Below the pieces are notes generated by a model. It searched no databases, had not been told where the DNA came from, and saw only the letters and a program-made list of their open reading frames with translations. A stretch of 64,000 nt of DNA from an uncultured Eubacteriales bacterium (GTDB lineage Bacteria > Bacillota > Clostridia > Oscillospirales > UBA644). Position numbers and translations under genes: made by a program. This document shows, in pieces, positions 17,126-25,184 of this stretch. Location: positions 11,633 to 75,632 of the forward strand of contig URFZ01000010.1 in the NCBI GenBank assembly GCA_900547165.1, read 5' to 3'. Within the stretch, counting starts at the first letter, position 1; every line of letters begins with the position of its first letter.

Positions 17126-18268
17126 ATGAATACATTAAAAGATTTGCGGAGAGCGCGACGCCGCGCGTTCAATGCGGCTCACTCCGCGGCATATAAATAC
17201 GGAACGGGAATACGCGGTTTTTTCAACATTCTGAAAACGCCCGTCTCTTTTTTCGGATTCTTCCTCGGCATTGCGCTAACCGCCGTGGGCATTTACAAGG
17301 GAGTTTCCCCCGTCTCCGCACTCGCCACGGGGCTGTCAATCATGTATTTTGCAATAATGAGCAAAGTCATATCTTTCTCAAACGCCCTGATGTCGGGACT
17401 TCTGATATTCTTCGGCGGTTCGCTTGCAAACAGTGCGATAAAGGTCTTTTCGGGAGAACATACAAGCGTCGAAGTTTCGTTTGTCGTTTCGACGGCTTTT
17501 ACCTATGCGCTGCTTGTTCTGCTTTTTGTTACGGGGCTTTTTCTGCGCCGAAAAATAAAAAACCGCCCCGCGCCCGCACCGTTCACAATAGAGAAAAATC
17601 TTTGCGCTGTTGACGTTATCGCATACGAAATGCTTCCGATAGAGGGACTGACAACGCTCCGAAAGCTCGTATACGCCCTGCCCGACGGAGCAGGCTACGC
17701 ATATCGCAGAGCTTTTTCATGGGCGGACAGACATGGGTTTGTGCTTGCTTCGTTTGTGCTGAAAGACGATGCGAAAACGGCGGCTCTTTATCTTTTCGCT
17801 CCAAAAGACGCGGACATTTCGGGGCTTGAACTTGCATCGTTCGAAAAATCTGAAAAGATTTCGGACGAAACGTTTGAAGACGGTGCGATGAAGATTTTGG
17901 CGGAAGAAGCATACCCATCCGACGGCGAAATGTTCAGACGATACAACATTGTGATGGACGCTGAGTTAAAAAGGCGTAAGACCGACAAAACCGTCGATCA
18001 CACGGTGGAATACATCGTGTCTTTCAACGAAAAAAAAGACATGGAAGATTTTGTTGCGGCTGCGATGGACGATGGGTTCGAGCCGACGGAACGCACTGAA
18101 AAACAGGCGGGTGAACCGTTTGAAATCGCGGGCAGGAGTTATTACGCGGCGGCGGTCTGCCACAGAACAAGGCTCGGCGGCGAACGCATAGAGCAGAACA
18201 CGGAAAGAATGATAAGCCTTGCGGCACATTTTAACGGAAGACTTCGCAGTTGGAACGTTATCGACTGA
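17126..18268 (+). CDS. Membrane protein with a C-terminal RraB-like domain
   Basis: A 380-residue protein. The start has AGGAAAGG before ATG. Residues 1-30 are very basic (RRARRR), followed by about four membrane helices (36-150). The cytoplasmic part has two portions: residues about 155-270, which I do not recognise, and a C-terminal segment (about 290-380) with EDFVAAAMDDGFEP and a closing ERIEQNTERMISLAAHFNGRLRSWNV. The latter resembles the RraB family pattern of a G-F strand followed by LA...GG-YDGW; RraB inhibits RNase E in enterobacteria. The match is weak and the likely partner in Clostridia (RNase Y or another enzyme) is unknown. The gene has its own promoter and no obvious partner. 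Confidence 0.6.
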   Translation: MNTLKDLRRARRRAFNAAHSAAYKYGTGIRGFFNILKTPVSFFGFFLGIALTAVGIYKGVSPVSALATGLSIMYFAIMSKVISFSNALMSGLLIFFGGSLANSAIKVFSGEHTSVEVSFVVSTAFTYALLVLLFVTGLFLRRKIKNRPAPAPFTIEKNLCAVDVIAYEMLPIEGLTTLRKLVYALPDGAGYAYRRAFSWADRHGFVLASFVLKDDAKTAALYLFAPKDADISGLELASFEKSEKISDETFEDGAMKILAEEAYPSDGEMFRRYNIVMDAELKRRKTDKTVDHTVEYIVSFNEKKDMEDFVAAAMDDGFEPTERTEKQAGEPFEIAGRSYYAAAVCHRTRLGGERIEQNTERMISLAAHFNGRLRSWNVID

Positions 18269-18316
18269 TCTTTTGCGAAAAAATACTTTTTTTCGATTTT
18301 TTCGGCTCGTTGCCTA

Positions 18317-18345
18317 TTGACTTAAAGAGAGAACGAGTATATAAT
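18317..18345 (+). promoter_or_regulatory. SigA-type promoter for the DUF1846 gene
   Basis: TTGACT (18317-18322), a 17-bp spacer and TATAAT (18340-18345). Confidence 0.8.
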
Positions 18346-18407
18346 ATTTATTGTGTTGATTTTGTTTTCAGGAGAAGCAGAGGGCTTCGGACGGAGGAAG
18401 AATAAGG

Positions 18408-19889
18408 ATGAAAAAGGGTTTTGACAACGACAAGTATATCAAAATGCAATCGGAGCATATCGAGGAAAGAATAAACAGTTTCGGCGGTAAACTTTATCTC
18501 GAATTCGGCGGCAAACTTTTTGACGATTACCATGCGTCGCGCGTGCTTCCCGGTTTTGAGCCGGACAGCAAGATAAGAATGCTTACGCAGCTCAAAGACA
18601 GGGCGGAGATAATCATTGTCGTTTCAGCTGCGGCGATTGAGCAAAACAAGATTCGCGGAGACCTCGGTATCACTTACGATATGGACACGCTCCGTCTCAT
18701 AGACGCATTCAGAGGAAACGGGCTTATCGTTTCCGGCGTTGTCATCACTCATTACGCATCCCAGCCCGCAGCCGACGGTTTTATCAAAAGGCTTAATAAC
18801 CTCGGCGTCAGGGCTTATAAGCATTATCCCATTCCCGGATATCCTTCAAATCCGCAGCTCATTGTCAGCGACGACGGTTACGGCAAAAACGATTATATCG
18901 AAACAACGCGTCCGCTTGTCGTAATAACCGCCCCCGGTCCGGGCAGCGGAAAAATGGCGACCTGCTTATCGCAACTTTATCACGACCACAAGCGCGGCAT
19001 AAAAGCGGGATACGCAAAATTCGAGACCTTTCCGATATGGAATCTGCCTCTCAAACACCCCGTCAATCTTGCTTACGAGGCGGCGACGGTTGATCTCAAC
19101 GACGTTAATATGATAGACCCGTTCCACTTGGAAGCATACGGAGAAACGACTGTCAACTACAACAGAGACATTGAAATATTCCCCGTTCTGAATGCGATTT
19201 TCGAAAAAATTTCAGGTGTTTCGCCCTATAAGTCTCCCACCGATATGGGAGTCAACATGGCGGGTTTTTGCATTGTTGACGATGATGTTTGCAAAAAAGC
19301 GTCGAGGGACGAAATAATCAGAAGATATTATTCCGCACTTGTTTCAAAGCGCAAAGGTCTTGCCGACGATGAACTTGTTACAAAAGCGGAACTTATAATG
19401 ACTCAGGCAGGAGTTTGCGCAGAGGACAGAAAAGTTGTCGGCGCGGCGCAGGCAAAAGCGGAAGCGACGGGCGCGGCCGCGGCCGCGATAGAACTGCCCG
19501 ACGGAACGATTGTGACGGGCAAGACCTCATCTCTGCTCGGGGCTCCCGCGGCGGCGGTAATCAACGCGCTCAAAGTTCTCGGCGGAATAAGCGACGAAAT
19601 GTATATTCTCGCGCCCATCGTCATCGAACCGCTGCACAAACTCAAAATTGAGATCCTCGGCAACCATAACCCGAGACTTCACGTCGACGAAATTCTTATT
19701 GCGCTTTCAATCTCCGCAACCACCAACCCCGTTGCGGCACAGGCGGTCAAATATCTGCCAAAACTCCGCGGTTGCGAAGCGCACTCCACGGTCATTCTTT
19801 CGCAGACGGACACGGACACGTTCCGCAAGCTCGGTATGAATCTGACCTGTGACCCGCAGTACCAAACCAAAAAATTATTTCATAGTTAA
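18408..19889 (+). CDS. DUF1846 domain protein
   Basis: A 493-residue cytoplasmic protein that belongs to the DUF1846 family along its full length (family length about 500). Recognisable segments are GFDNDKYIKMQSEHIEERI at the start, GGKLYLEFGGKLFDDYHASRVLPGF (residues 27-50), and a P-loop-like APGPGSGKMATCLSQ (175-189), followed by GIKAGYAKFETFPIWNLPL and DMGVNMAGFCI. The P-loop suggests nucleotide binding; no reaction has been assigned to my knowledge. The gene is monocistronic: its own promoter is at 18317, and directly behind its stop lies a large inverted repeat with an inner terminator. A GGCCGCGGCCGC palindrome lies inside the coding region at about 19475-19487. Confidence 0.88.
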   Translation: MKKGFDNDKYIKMQSEHIEERINSFGGKLYLEFGGKLFDDYHASRVLPGFEPDSKIRMLTQLKDRAEIIIVVSAAAIEQNKIRGDLGITYDMDTLRLIDAFRGNGLIVSGVVITHYASQPAADGFIKRLNNLGVRAYKHYPIPGYPSNPQLIVSDDGYGKNDYIETTRPLVVITAPGPGSGKMATCLSQLYHDHKRGIKAGYAKFETFPIWNLPLKHPVNLAYEAATVDLNDVNMIDPFHLEAYGETTVNYNRDIEIFPVLNAIFEKISGVSPYKSPTDMGVNMAGFCIVDDDVCKKASRDEIIRRYYSALVSKRKGLADDELVTKAELIMTQAGVCAEDRKVVGAAQAKAEATGAAAAAIELPDGTIVTGKTSSLLGAPAAAVINALKVLGGISDEMYILAPIVIEPLHKLKIEILGNHNPRLHVDEILIALSISATTNPVAAQAVKYLPKLRGCEAHSTVILSQTDTDTFRKLGMNLTCDPQYQTKKLFHS

Positions 19890-19890
19890 A

Positions 19891-20041
19891 GTTGACGGAT
19901 ACGGCGCAGACCGAAAAACGAAAAGAAATATAAAGTGGGTCTTGAAAAGGTTTTTTGCCTTTTTAAGACCCGTTACTTTTTTAATGACGCCTGTTTTTGA
20001 TTTTTATTTTTCATTTTTCGGTCTGCGCCGTATCCGTCAGC
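19891..20041. repeat. Large inverted repeat with nested hairpin after the DUF1846 gene
   Basis: The arms 19893-19918 and 20014-20039 are perfect 26-bp reverse complements (begin TGACGGATACGG, end CGAAAAA), extended by one wobble and one pair. Between them is a second, independent 14-bp hairpin with a T-run. The outer stem starts two bases after the upstream stop codon. It may be a small mobile element, an RNA-stabilising stem or a double terminator. It does not match the element at 55925-56055. Confidence 0.85.
19937..19982 (+). terminator. Intrinsic terminator nested in the inverted repeat
   Basis: GGGTCTTGAAAAGG (19937-19950) pairs with CCTTTTTAAGACCC (19958-19971), with one wobble, followed by GTTACTTTTTT. 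Confidence 0.75.
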
Positions 20042-20053
20042 CTTGACTTCTGC

Positions 20054-20099
20054 AAAAAACGGGAACTGTAAAAAACGCAAGTTTCTTACAGCCCCGTTA
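20054..20099 (-). terminator. Intrinsic terminator of the NUDIX gene
   Basis: On the minus strand, AACGGGGCTGTAAGAAAC pairs imperfectly with GTTTTTTACAGTTCCCGTT, followed by TTTT. Confidence 0.65.
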
Positions 20100-20124
20100 T
20101 TATCATTTCAATTAAACAGAAATA

Positions 20125-20589
20125 TCAAATCTTTTTGCCGTTCAGTACCGCTTCCGCAAGGTTTGAACCCTCATAAACGAGTTTAAGGGAGAAAAACGGC
20201 TCGTTTTTGCGGAGCAGTTCGAGAAATATGCGATCACCCTCCCACGCGGGGAGAGAAAGCACGCGTTCGTTCTCTATCCATTCGAGGTCGCCCTCGTCGC
20301 ATTCGATAATATCGCCGACAAAACCTGCGGCGGTGAAAAGGTGCATATATTCGCCCTCGTATTTATCCGAAACGAACGTCACAACGCCGCGGTATTTATA
20401 CTCCGTCAGCGTCAGCCCCGTTTCCTCCTTCGCTTCGCGCAAAGCGCAGTCTTCGGGGCTTTCGCCCTCCTCGCAATGACCGCCTATACCGACCCAAAGG
20501 TCGTGATTCAGGTCGTTTTTCTTTTTGGTGCGGTGAAGCAAAAGGGTCTTTCCGTCCTTTTCGATATAGATAAGCGTTGTGTTTTTCAT
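20125..20589 (-). CDS. NUDIX hydrolase, MutT/8-oxo-dGTPase-like
   Basis: A 154-residue NUDIX enzyme. The box GGHCEEGESPEDCALREAKEETGL follows the family pattern GX5EX7REUXEEXGU and sits at about residues 36-58. WVGIGGH before it and YKYRGVVTFVSD after it are typical of MutT-like 8-oxo-dGTP diphosphatases, but substrate cannot be told from sequence. The frame is open further upstream, but the promoter -10 box (20641-20646) places the transcript start close to the upstream ATG, so the ATG at 20589 is the likely start; its ribosome site is weak. It is divergent from the HAD-VOC operon, with back-to-back promoters. Confidence 0.88.
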   Translation of the reverse strand: MKNTTLIYIEKDGKTLLLHRTKKKNDLNHDLWVGIGGHCEEGESPEDCALREAKEETGLTLTEYKYRGVVTFVSDKYEGEYMHLFTAAGFVGDIIECDEGDLEWIENERVLSLPAWEGDRIFLELLRKNEPFFSLKLVYEGSNLAEAVLNGKKI

Positions 20590-20640
20590 TGTCCGTTCCC
20601 CTATCGGAATTTTTGCGCGCGCATATTTCATCTTGTTATA

Positions 20641-20669
20641 ATTATACAATATATTTTCCGATTTTTCAA
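20641..20669 (-). promoter_or_regulatory. SigA-type promoter for the NUDIX gene
   Basis: On the minus strand, TTGAAA (20664-20669), a 17-bp spacer and TATAAT (20641-20646). Confidence 0.75.
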
Positions 20670-20680
20670 TAGTTAAGATA

Positions 20681-20709
20681 TTGAAATTACGGTTATTTTG
20701 TGATATAAT
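20681..20709 (+). promoter_or_regulatory. SigA-type promoter for the HAD-VOC operon
   Basis: TTGAAA (20681-20686), a 17-bp spacer and TATAAT (20704-20709). It lies only 11 bp from the -35 of the divergent NUDIX promoter. Confidence 0.75.
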
Positions 20710-20745
20710 TAATATGTATACAGTGTTTGACTTGCGAGGATACCG

Positions 20746-21444
20746 ATGAAATACGTTTTTTTACTTTTTGACGCGGACGATACGCTCCTCGATTTTGCGG
20801 CGGCAGAGCGCGACGGACTGACAAAAATGTTCACGGCGCTCGGGCTGACGCTTGACGACGGTTTAAGGCAAAGATACGCCGTTCTGAACAAAAGTCTTTG
20901 GAAACGGCTCGACGAGGGGGAGTTGACGCGCGACGAACTTCTTTATACGCGTTTCGGGATATTTTTTAAGCAGGAAGGCATAAACGCGGACGGAACGCTT
21001 GCCGAAAACATATACAGAAAATACCTTGAAGAGGGACATGCGACCGTTGCGGGCGCGCGCGAGCTGCTTGAAGATCTCGGAAAGCGTTACGAGATATACG
21101 TGGTGACGAACGGGCTTGCACAAACTCAGGTGCGGCGAATGAGGGAGTCCGGGCTTGACAGACTTGTGCGAAACACATTTATATCGGAGCAGCTGGGCGC
21201 AAACAAGCCCGAAAAGGCGTTTTTCGACTATGTCGAAGGACATATCCCCGGCTTTGACGCGAAAAAGGCGCTTCTGATAGGAGACAGTCTTTCATCGGAC
21301 ATTCAGGGCGGCATAAACGCAGGCATTGATACCTGCTGGTTTGACCGCGAAAACAGAGTTTGTCCCGAGAATTTGCGGCCGACATATAGAATTACGGAAT
21401 TAAAACAGCTTTACGGTATATTACAGGAGGAAAAACAATGTTGA
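20746..21444 (+). CDS. HAD hydrolase, YjjG-type nucleotidase
   Basis: A 232-residue HAD-superfamily phosphatase. Motif I is FDADDTLLDF (residues 8-17, the DxD variant with Ala seen in YjjG), motif II is YVVTNG (about 121), motif III is the Lys of LGANKPEKAFF, and motif IV is LLIGDSLSSDIQGG. The ending GIDTCWFDRENR is close to the YjjG subfamily, which removes phosphate from noncanonical pyrimidine nucleotides such as dUMP and 5-fluoro-dUMP (house cleaning). The cap is the helical C1 type. The gene overlaps the VOC gene by 7 bases, so the pair is coupled. The divergent NUDIX gene also hints at nucleotide-pool sanitation here. Confidence 0.87.
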   Translation: MKYVFLLFDADDTLLDFAAAERDGLTKMFTALGLTLDDGLRQRYAVLNKSLWKRLDEGELTRDELLYTRFGIFFKQEGINADGTLAENIYRKYLEEGHATVAGARELLEDLGKRYEIYVVTNGLAQTQVRRMRESGLDRLVRNTFISEQLGANKPEKAFFDYVEGHIPGFDAKKALLIGDSLSSDIQGGINAGIDTCWFDRENRVCPENLRPTYRITELKQLYGILQEEKQC

Positions 21445-21830
21445 CAAACGCGAAATTTCAGCATCTTGGCTTTGCCACGCCCGACATCGACGCAACGGTG
21501 AAGTTTTATACGGAAGATCTCGGTTTCGATGTTATTCACAGAACCGCGACGCCCGACGGTCTGACTCCCATTGTCTTTATCCGCAACGGGGCGATGACCT
21601 ACGAAGTTTACGAGGATAAAACTCTTTCCGCAGAGGCGGCGAAAAAGCCCGACCATGTTGCTTACGACTCAACGGATATCGAAGAGGACTACAAAAAAGC
21701 GGTTGACGGCGGATATAAAATAACGACGAGCGGTATCGAGGGCATTCCGACCGTGTTCGACAACGGCGTTCGTTATTTCAAGATTGCGGGGCCGAGCGGA
21801 GAAGAAGTAGAGTTCTGCCAGATTCTTTAA
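21438..21830 (+). CDS. VOC (glyoxalase/bleomycin-resistance fold) protein
   Basis: A 130-residue single-domain VOC protein with two beta-alpha-beta-beta-beta units. Likely metal ligands are in the usual places: His in FQHLGFATPDID (residue 9), Glu in MTYEVYE, His in PDHVAYDS and Glu in GEEVEFCQIL at the C-terminus. This fits lactoylglutathione-lyase-like metal enzymes, but the substrate is unknown; glutathione is uncommon in Clostridia. AGGAGG lies 8 bases before the ATG, inside the end of the HAD gene, which it overlaps by 7 bases. Confidence 0.85.
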   Translation: MLTNAKFQHLGFATPDIDATVKFYTEDLGFDVIHRTATPDGLTPIVFIRNGAMTYEVYEDKTLSAEAAKKPDHVAYDSTDIEEDYKKAVDGGYKITTSGIEGIPTVFDNGVRYFKIAGPSGEEVEFCQIL

Positions 21831-21854
21831 TCATTTTTAACGGAGGAAAAACCA

Positions 21855-24551
21855 ATGAAAAAAATTACGGCGGGCGTCCTGCTCGCGGCTCTTTGCGCGA
21901 CGCTTTTCGCGTCCTGCGCCATCTACAGGGTTCCTGAGGATCTCCGCGTCGCGGTCTTTGACAACCTGACGAAGATACGCAGAGAGGAAAAGCTTCCGAT
22001 AGCGGCGGAAAGCGAGCTTTCCGTAAGCCTTGCGCGAAACGAGAGAGAGGGAATGCAGTTCGTGCTGAGCAGCGCGACGCAGGATTTCAAAGTCAAAAAC
22101 GTTACTGTAAGCGACCTTGCAAACGATAACGGCAGCGCAGTTCTTCCCGCGTCGGATATTTCCGTTTACCGTCAGCATTATATGTACATCGATGTGCATT
22201 ATTATACATATAACGGCTATCCCGACGGCTACTATCCCGACGCGCTTATCGAGCAGAAATACGACCTTGCTCATTATGCGGACGGTCTGCCCGTTGCAAA
22301 GGGCGACAATCAGGGATACTGGCTGACGGTCAAAGCCGGAAAGGGGCTTCCCGCAGGCAGATACACGGGAAAAGTGACGGTTGAGACCGATATTAAAACG
22401 CTTGAGATTCCCGTGACCTGCACCGTTTGGGATTTTGATATTCCCGACGAAGTGCATTTCAAAAACGCTTATGCGCTCTACGGGTTGAACGATTACGAAG
22501 GACAGCGCGCCCAGTATTACGATTTTCTGAAAGAATACAGGCTTACGGGCTTTTATCTGCCTGTCAACGAGGAGGATTACCGCGTTTACAAATCGACGGA
22601 CGATTACCTTTCGGTGCTTCCGAATGTTGACAATAACCTGACGACCTCGGCGTTCTTCAACCTGGGTTACCGAAGAGTTAACAAAATGGTTTGGACCTGT
22701 TCGGACTGCGGCCACGAGGAAGTCACGGACAGCCTTTCGGACGATTTCGTTTGTCCCGACTGCGGTGCGGACGCGGAAAAATTCCAAAACTGGATATGCC
22801 GCAATTGCAGAACATATTATACGGGCAGAACGCTTCCCGAAGACTATGTCTGCAAGACCTGCGGTGCGGAAAACGGAGGAAAATACTGCGATTACTGCGG
22901 AGCGCTTTATTCAAAAAGCGAGGCGCCGTCAAGCGATGTTTGCCCGAAATGCGGTCACGAAGACCTGAACAATACATTCAAGCAATATAAACAGCATTAT
23001 TTCAACGAAGATTTCAAGGAAACACTTGCAGAGCTTGCAAAAACGAACCTTAACGGCAAGATGTATGCGCTGACGCACGACGAGCCGAAATACCAGCTCG
23101 GTCCGAATTGGGCAAACGATGTGCTTCAATTCAACGGCGATGTCAACCGCGAATTGCCGTGGATTACAAGCGTTGTCACCTTCGACGACAAGCTTCCGAC
23201 GGCGGGCAGTTCGGACGGACAAAAAGTCAGATACCTGCCCGGCGCATGGTGCATAAAGCCCTCGAATTTTGTTGAGGGCGACACGGAAGACCTGCACAAG
23301 CACGGGCAGGAACTGTGGTTCTATACCTGCAACTGGCCGACCTATCCCGCGATAAACACGCACATAGACTCCTATTCCTCAGCTGCAAGAATACTGCATT
23401 GGATAGAATACGACTATGATATAGACGGTTACTTCTGCTACGCCGCGACATCTGCGGACAGAGGCACAAACGCCGAGCATCCCGACCCGAACCCGTGGAT
23501 AAATCCCTATGCGCATCTCGCGGGAAGCGGAGACGGAAACGAGGCGGCTTCCGACCCTGCGGGTGACGGATACCTGATAATGATAGGCAAAGAGGGCGAC
23601 GGCATAATCGACGACAACGTTCCCGTTCCGACGATAAGACTTGAAGTTATGCGCGACGGAATGGAAGATTATGAATATCTGTGGCTTTATGAGCAAAAAC
23701 TGAATGCCCTTATAGAAAAATACAACCTCGATATCACGGCCGACGACGCGCTTCAAATGTTCTTTGCGGGACTTTACAAGGACACGGCGGATTGGTCTCT
23801 CGACACGCAAAGGCTTTATTATACAAGAGAAAAACTCGCCGAACTTATCACGGCGGACGACGACTTCATCTGCTTCCTTGACGCAAACGCGAAAGAGGGC
23901 GTTATAAGCATTTTCACAAACGGAAACGAGACCGTAAAAGTAAACGGCAAGACCGTGAGCGGCGAAAACGGCAGATACAAAGTAAATGTGACGGTTGACG
24001 AAACGCTTTATCTTAACGAATTTACCGTTTCGGTCGGAAACAAAGAAAGAACGCTTTTCGTTTTTCCCGACAAACTGAATGCAGTGGAAACGCTTGTCAC
24101 GGTTGACGGAAACGAAGCGGCGATAGCGGCAGCGAACAAAAAAGCCGTCGTAACGGCAACGAACGGAAAGATCACGGCGCAACTGACTGAGAAAGGTAAG
24201 TATTTTGACATACCCGTTTCGGCAATAAACACGAATGTCGATCTTTCGAAATACACGCATATCAGAATGAGAATTTCACAGAACGGTTCAGAGATGACAG
24301 ATGAACTTATCATCGGTTTCAGATCAAGTTTTTCGACTTATGAACTGACGGTGGAAAAGACCGAATCGGGAACATATGTAGATATTCCGATGACGGAGAC
24401 TTTCATCAACAATGCTCTGAAAAAGAAACCTCGGACAATAAGAATAACTCCCGCAATCGAAAAAGAGATGACAATAACGGTTTCTGATATCCAGCTGATA
24501 AACAAAACCGCACAAGATCCTAAACTCAAAGAAAACGCAGGAATTAAATAA
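21855..24551 (+). CDS. DUF4091-type lipoprotein with three inserted four-cysteine ribbons
   Basis: An 898-residue surface lipoprotein. The signal peptide ends in the lipobox LFASC (lipidated C21). The N-terminal region (about 30-195) looks like the beta-sandwich found before DUF4091 domains. The DUF4091-like core, with a GH-type barrel, follows; its C-terminal signature GDGYLIMIGKEGDG and PTIRLEVMRDGMEDYEYLWLYE (about 571-613) is clear. Inserted at about 278-368 are three successive CxxC-x14-CxxC modules (C282/285/300/303, C315/318/333/336, C345/348/363/366), the first two much like rubredoxin (DDFVCPDCGAD, EDYVCKTCGAE). The last 270 residues are beta-rich and probably carbohydrate-binding. 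The gene has RBS GGAGG and ends at a strong terminator. A role in glycan handling is inferred from DUF4091. Confidence 0.85.
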   Translation: MKKITAGVLLAALCATLFASCAIYRVPEDLRVAVFDNLTKIRREEKLPIAAESELSVSLARNEREGMQFVLSSATQDFKVKNVTVSDLANDNGSAVLPASDISVYRQHYMYIDVHYYTYNGYPDGYYPDALIEQKYDLAHYADGLPVAKGDNQGYWLTVKAGKGLPAGRYTGKVTVETDIKTLEIPVTCTVWDFDIPDEVHFKNAYALYGLNDYEGQRAQYYDFLKEYRLTGFYLPVNEEDYRVYKSTDDYLSVLPNVDNNLTTSAFFNLGYRRVNKMVWTCSDCGHEEVTDSLSDDFVCPDCGADAEKFQNWICRNCRTYYTGRTLPEDYVCKTCGAENGGKYCDYCGALYSKSEAPSSDVCPKCGHEDLNNTFKQYKQHYFNEDFKETLAELAKTNLNGKMYALTHDEPKYQLGPNWANDVLQFNGDVNRELPWITSVVTFDDKLPTAGSSDGQKVRYLPGAWCIKPSNFVEGDTEDLHKHGQELWFYTCNWPTYPAINTHIDSYSSAARILHWIEYDYDIDGYFCYAATSADRGTNAEHPDPNPWINPYAHLAGSGDGNEAASDPAGDGYLIMIGKEGDGIIDDNVPVPTIRLEVMRDGMEDYEYLWLYEQKLNALIEKYNLDITADDALQMFFAGLYKDTADWSLDTQRLYYTREKLAELITADDDFICFLDANAKEGVISIFTNGNETVKVNGKTVSGENGRYKVNVTVDETLYLNEFTVSVGNKERTLFVFPDKLNAVETLVTVDGNEAAIAAANKKAVVTATNGKITAQLTEKGKYFDIPVSAINTNVDLSKYTHIRMRISQNGSEMTDELIIGFRSSFSTYELTVEKTESGTYVDIPMTETFINNALKKKPRTIRITPAIEKEMTITVSDIQLINKTAQDPKLKENAGIK

Positions 24552-24597
24552 GACAGAATATCCCGACGCGAAAAAGCGTCGGGATATTCTGTCTTTG
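24552..24597. terminator. Bidirectional terminator between convergent genes
   Basis: A perfect 19-bp stem (24551-24569 with 24576-24594), a six-base loop and TTT on the right. It serves the lipoprotein gene and perhaps the ABC operon on the other strand. Confidence 0.85.
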
Positions 24598-24608
24598 ATT
24601 CGGAAAGA

Positions 24609-25184
24609 CTATTTCAAATAAACGGATTCCGCATTCAGCAGAGCGGCTTCATCCTCGATGTGAGTGACAACGACGACAAGTTCGTTTTTTGCCTTTTCCC
24701 GCAATGCGGCTGCAAGCACGCGCCGATTTTCTTCATCAAGGCCAGTGAACGGTTCGTCGGCAAGAATAATATCGCTTTCGGGAGCCAACGCACGGGCGGC
24801 GGCAACTCGGCGGCACATACCCCCGCTCATTTCATCGGGGTAACGGTCGGCGTCGTTTTCAAGACCGAGAGAAGAAAGTACGGCAAGCGCCTTTTCTTTT
24901 GCTTCGGTAGTGTTTCCGAGCGCAAGCGCGACATTTTCTTTTGCTGTGCGCCAGGGAAGCAGTCTGTCTTCCTGAAAAATGAATGTAATGCGTTTGTTCT
25001 CAAAGCCCTCAAGACTTCCGTTTTTAGGCTTTTCAAGTCCCGCGATAAGACGCAGAACGGTTGTTTTTCCGAGACCGGAAGCGCCGAAAAGACAAACAGC
25101 TCCTTTTTGCGGGAGCGAAAGAGAAAAGTCTTTCAACACGAGCTTATCACCGTAAGAAAAGTCAATGTGTTTCAGTTCGTACAT
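24609..25184 (-). CDS. ABC importer ATPase (nitrate/sulfonate/taurine type)
   Basis: A 191-residue ATPase subunit, short for the SsuB/TauB group (usually 230-260). It has Walker A GASGLGKTT (residues 34-42), a Q-loop FIFQEDRLLPW (the LPW is typical of this group), signature MSGGMCRRVAAARAL, Walker B DIILADEPFTGLD and switch His VVVTHI. It is complete, since the start is right and the stop follows a normal ending. The gene overlaps the permease gene by 23 bases and is the last gene of the Crp-SBP-permease-ATPase operon. Confidence 0.9.
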   Translation of the reverse strand: MYELKHIDFSYGDKLVLKDFSLSLPQKGAVCLFGASGLGKTTVLRLIAGLEKPKNGSLEGFENKRITFIFQEDRLLPWRTAKENVALALGNTTEAKEKALAVLSSLGLENDADRYPDEMSGGMCRRVAAARALAPESDIILADEPFTGLDEENRRVLAAALREKAKNELVVVVTHIEDEAALLNAESVYLK

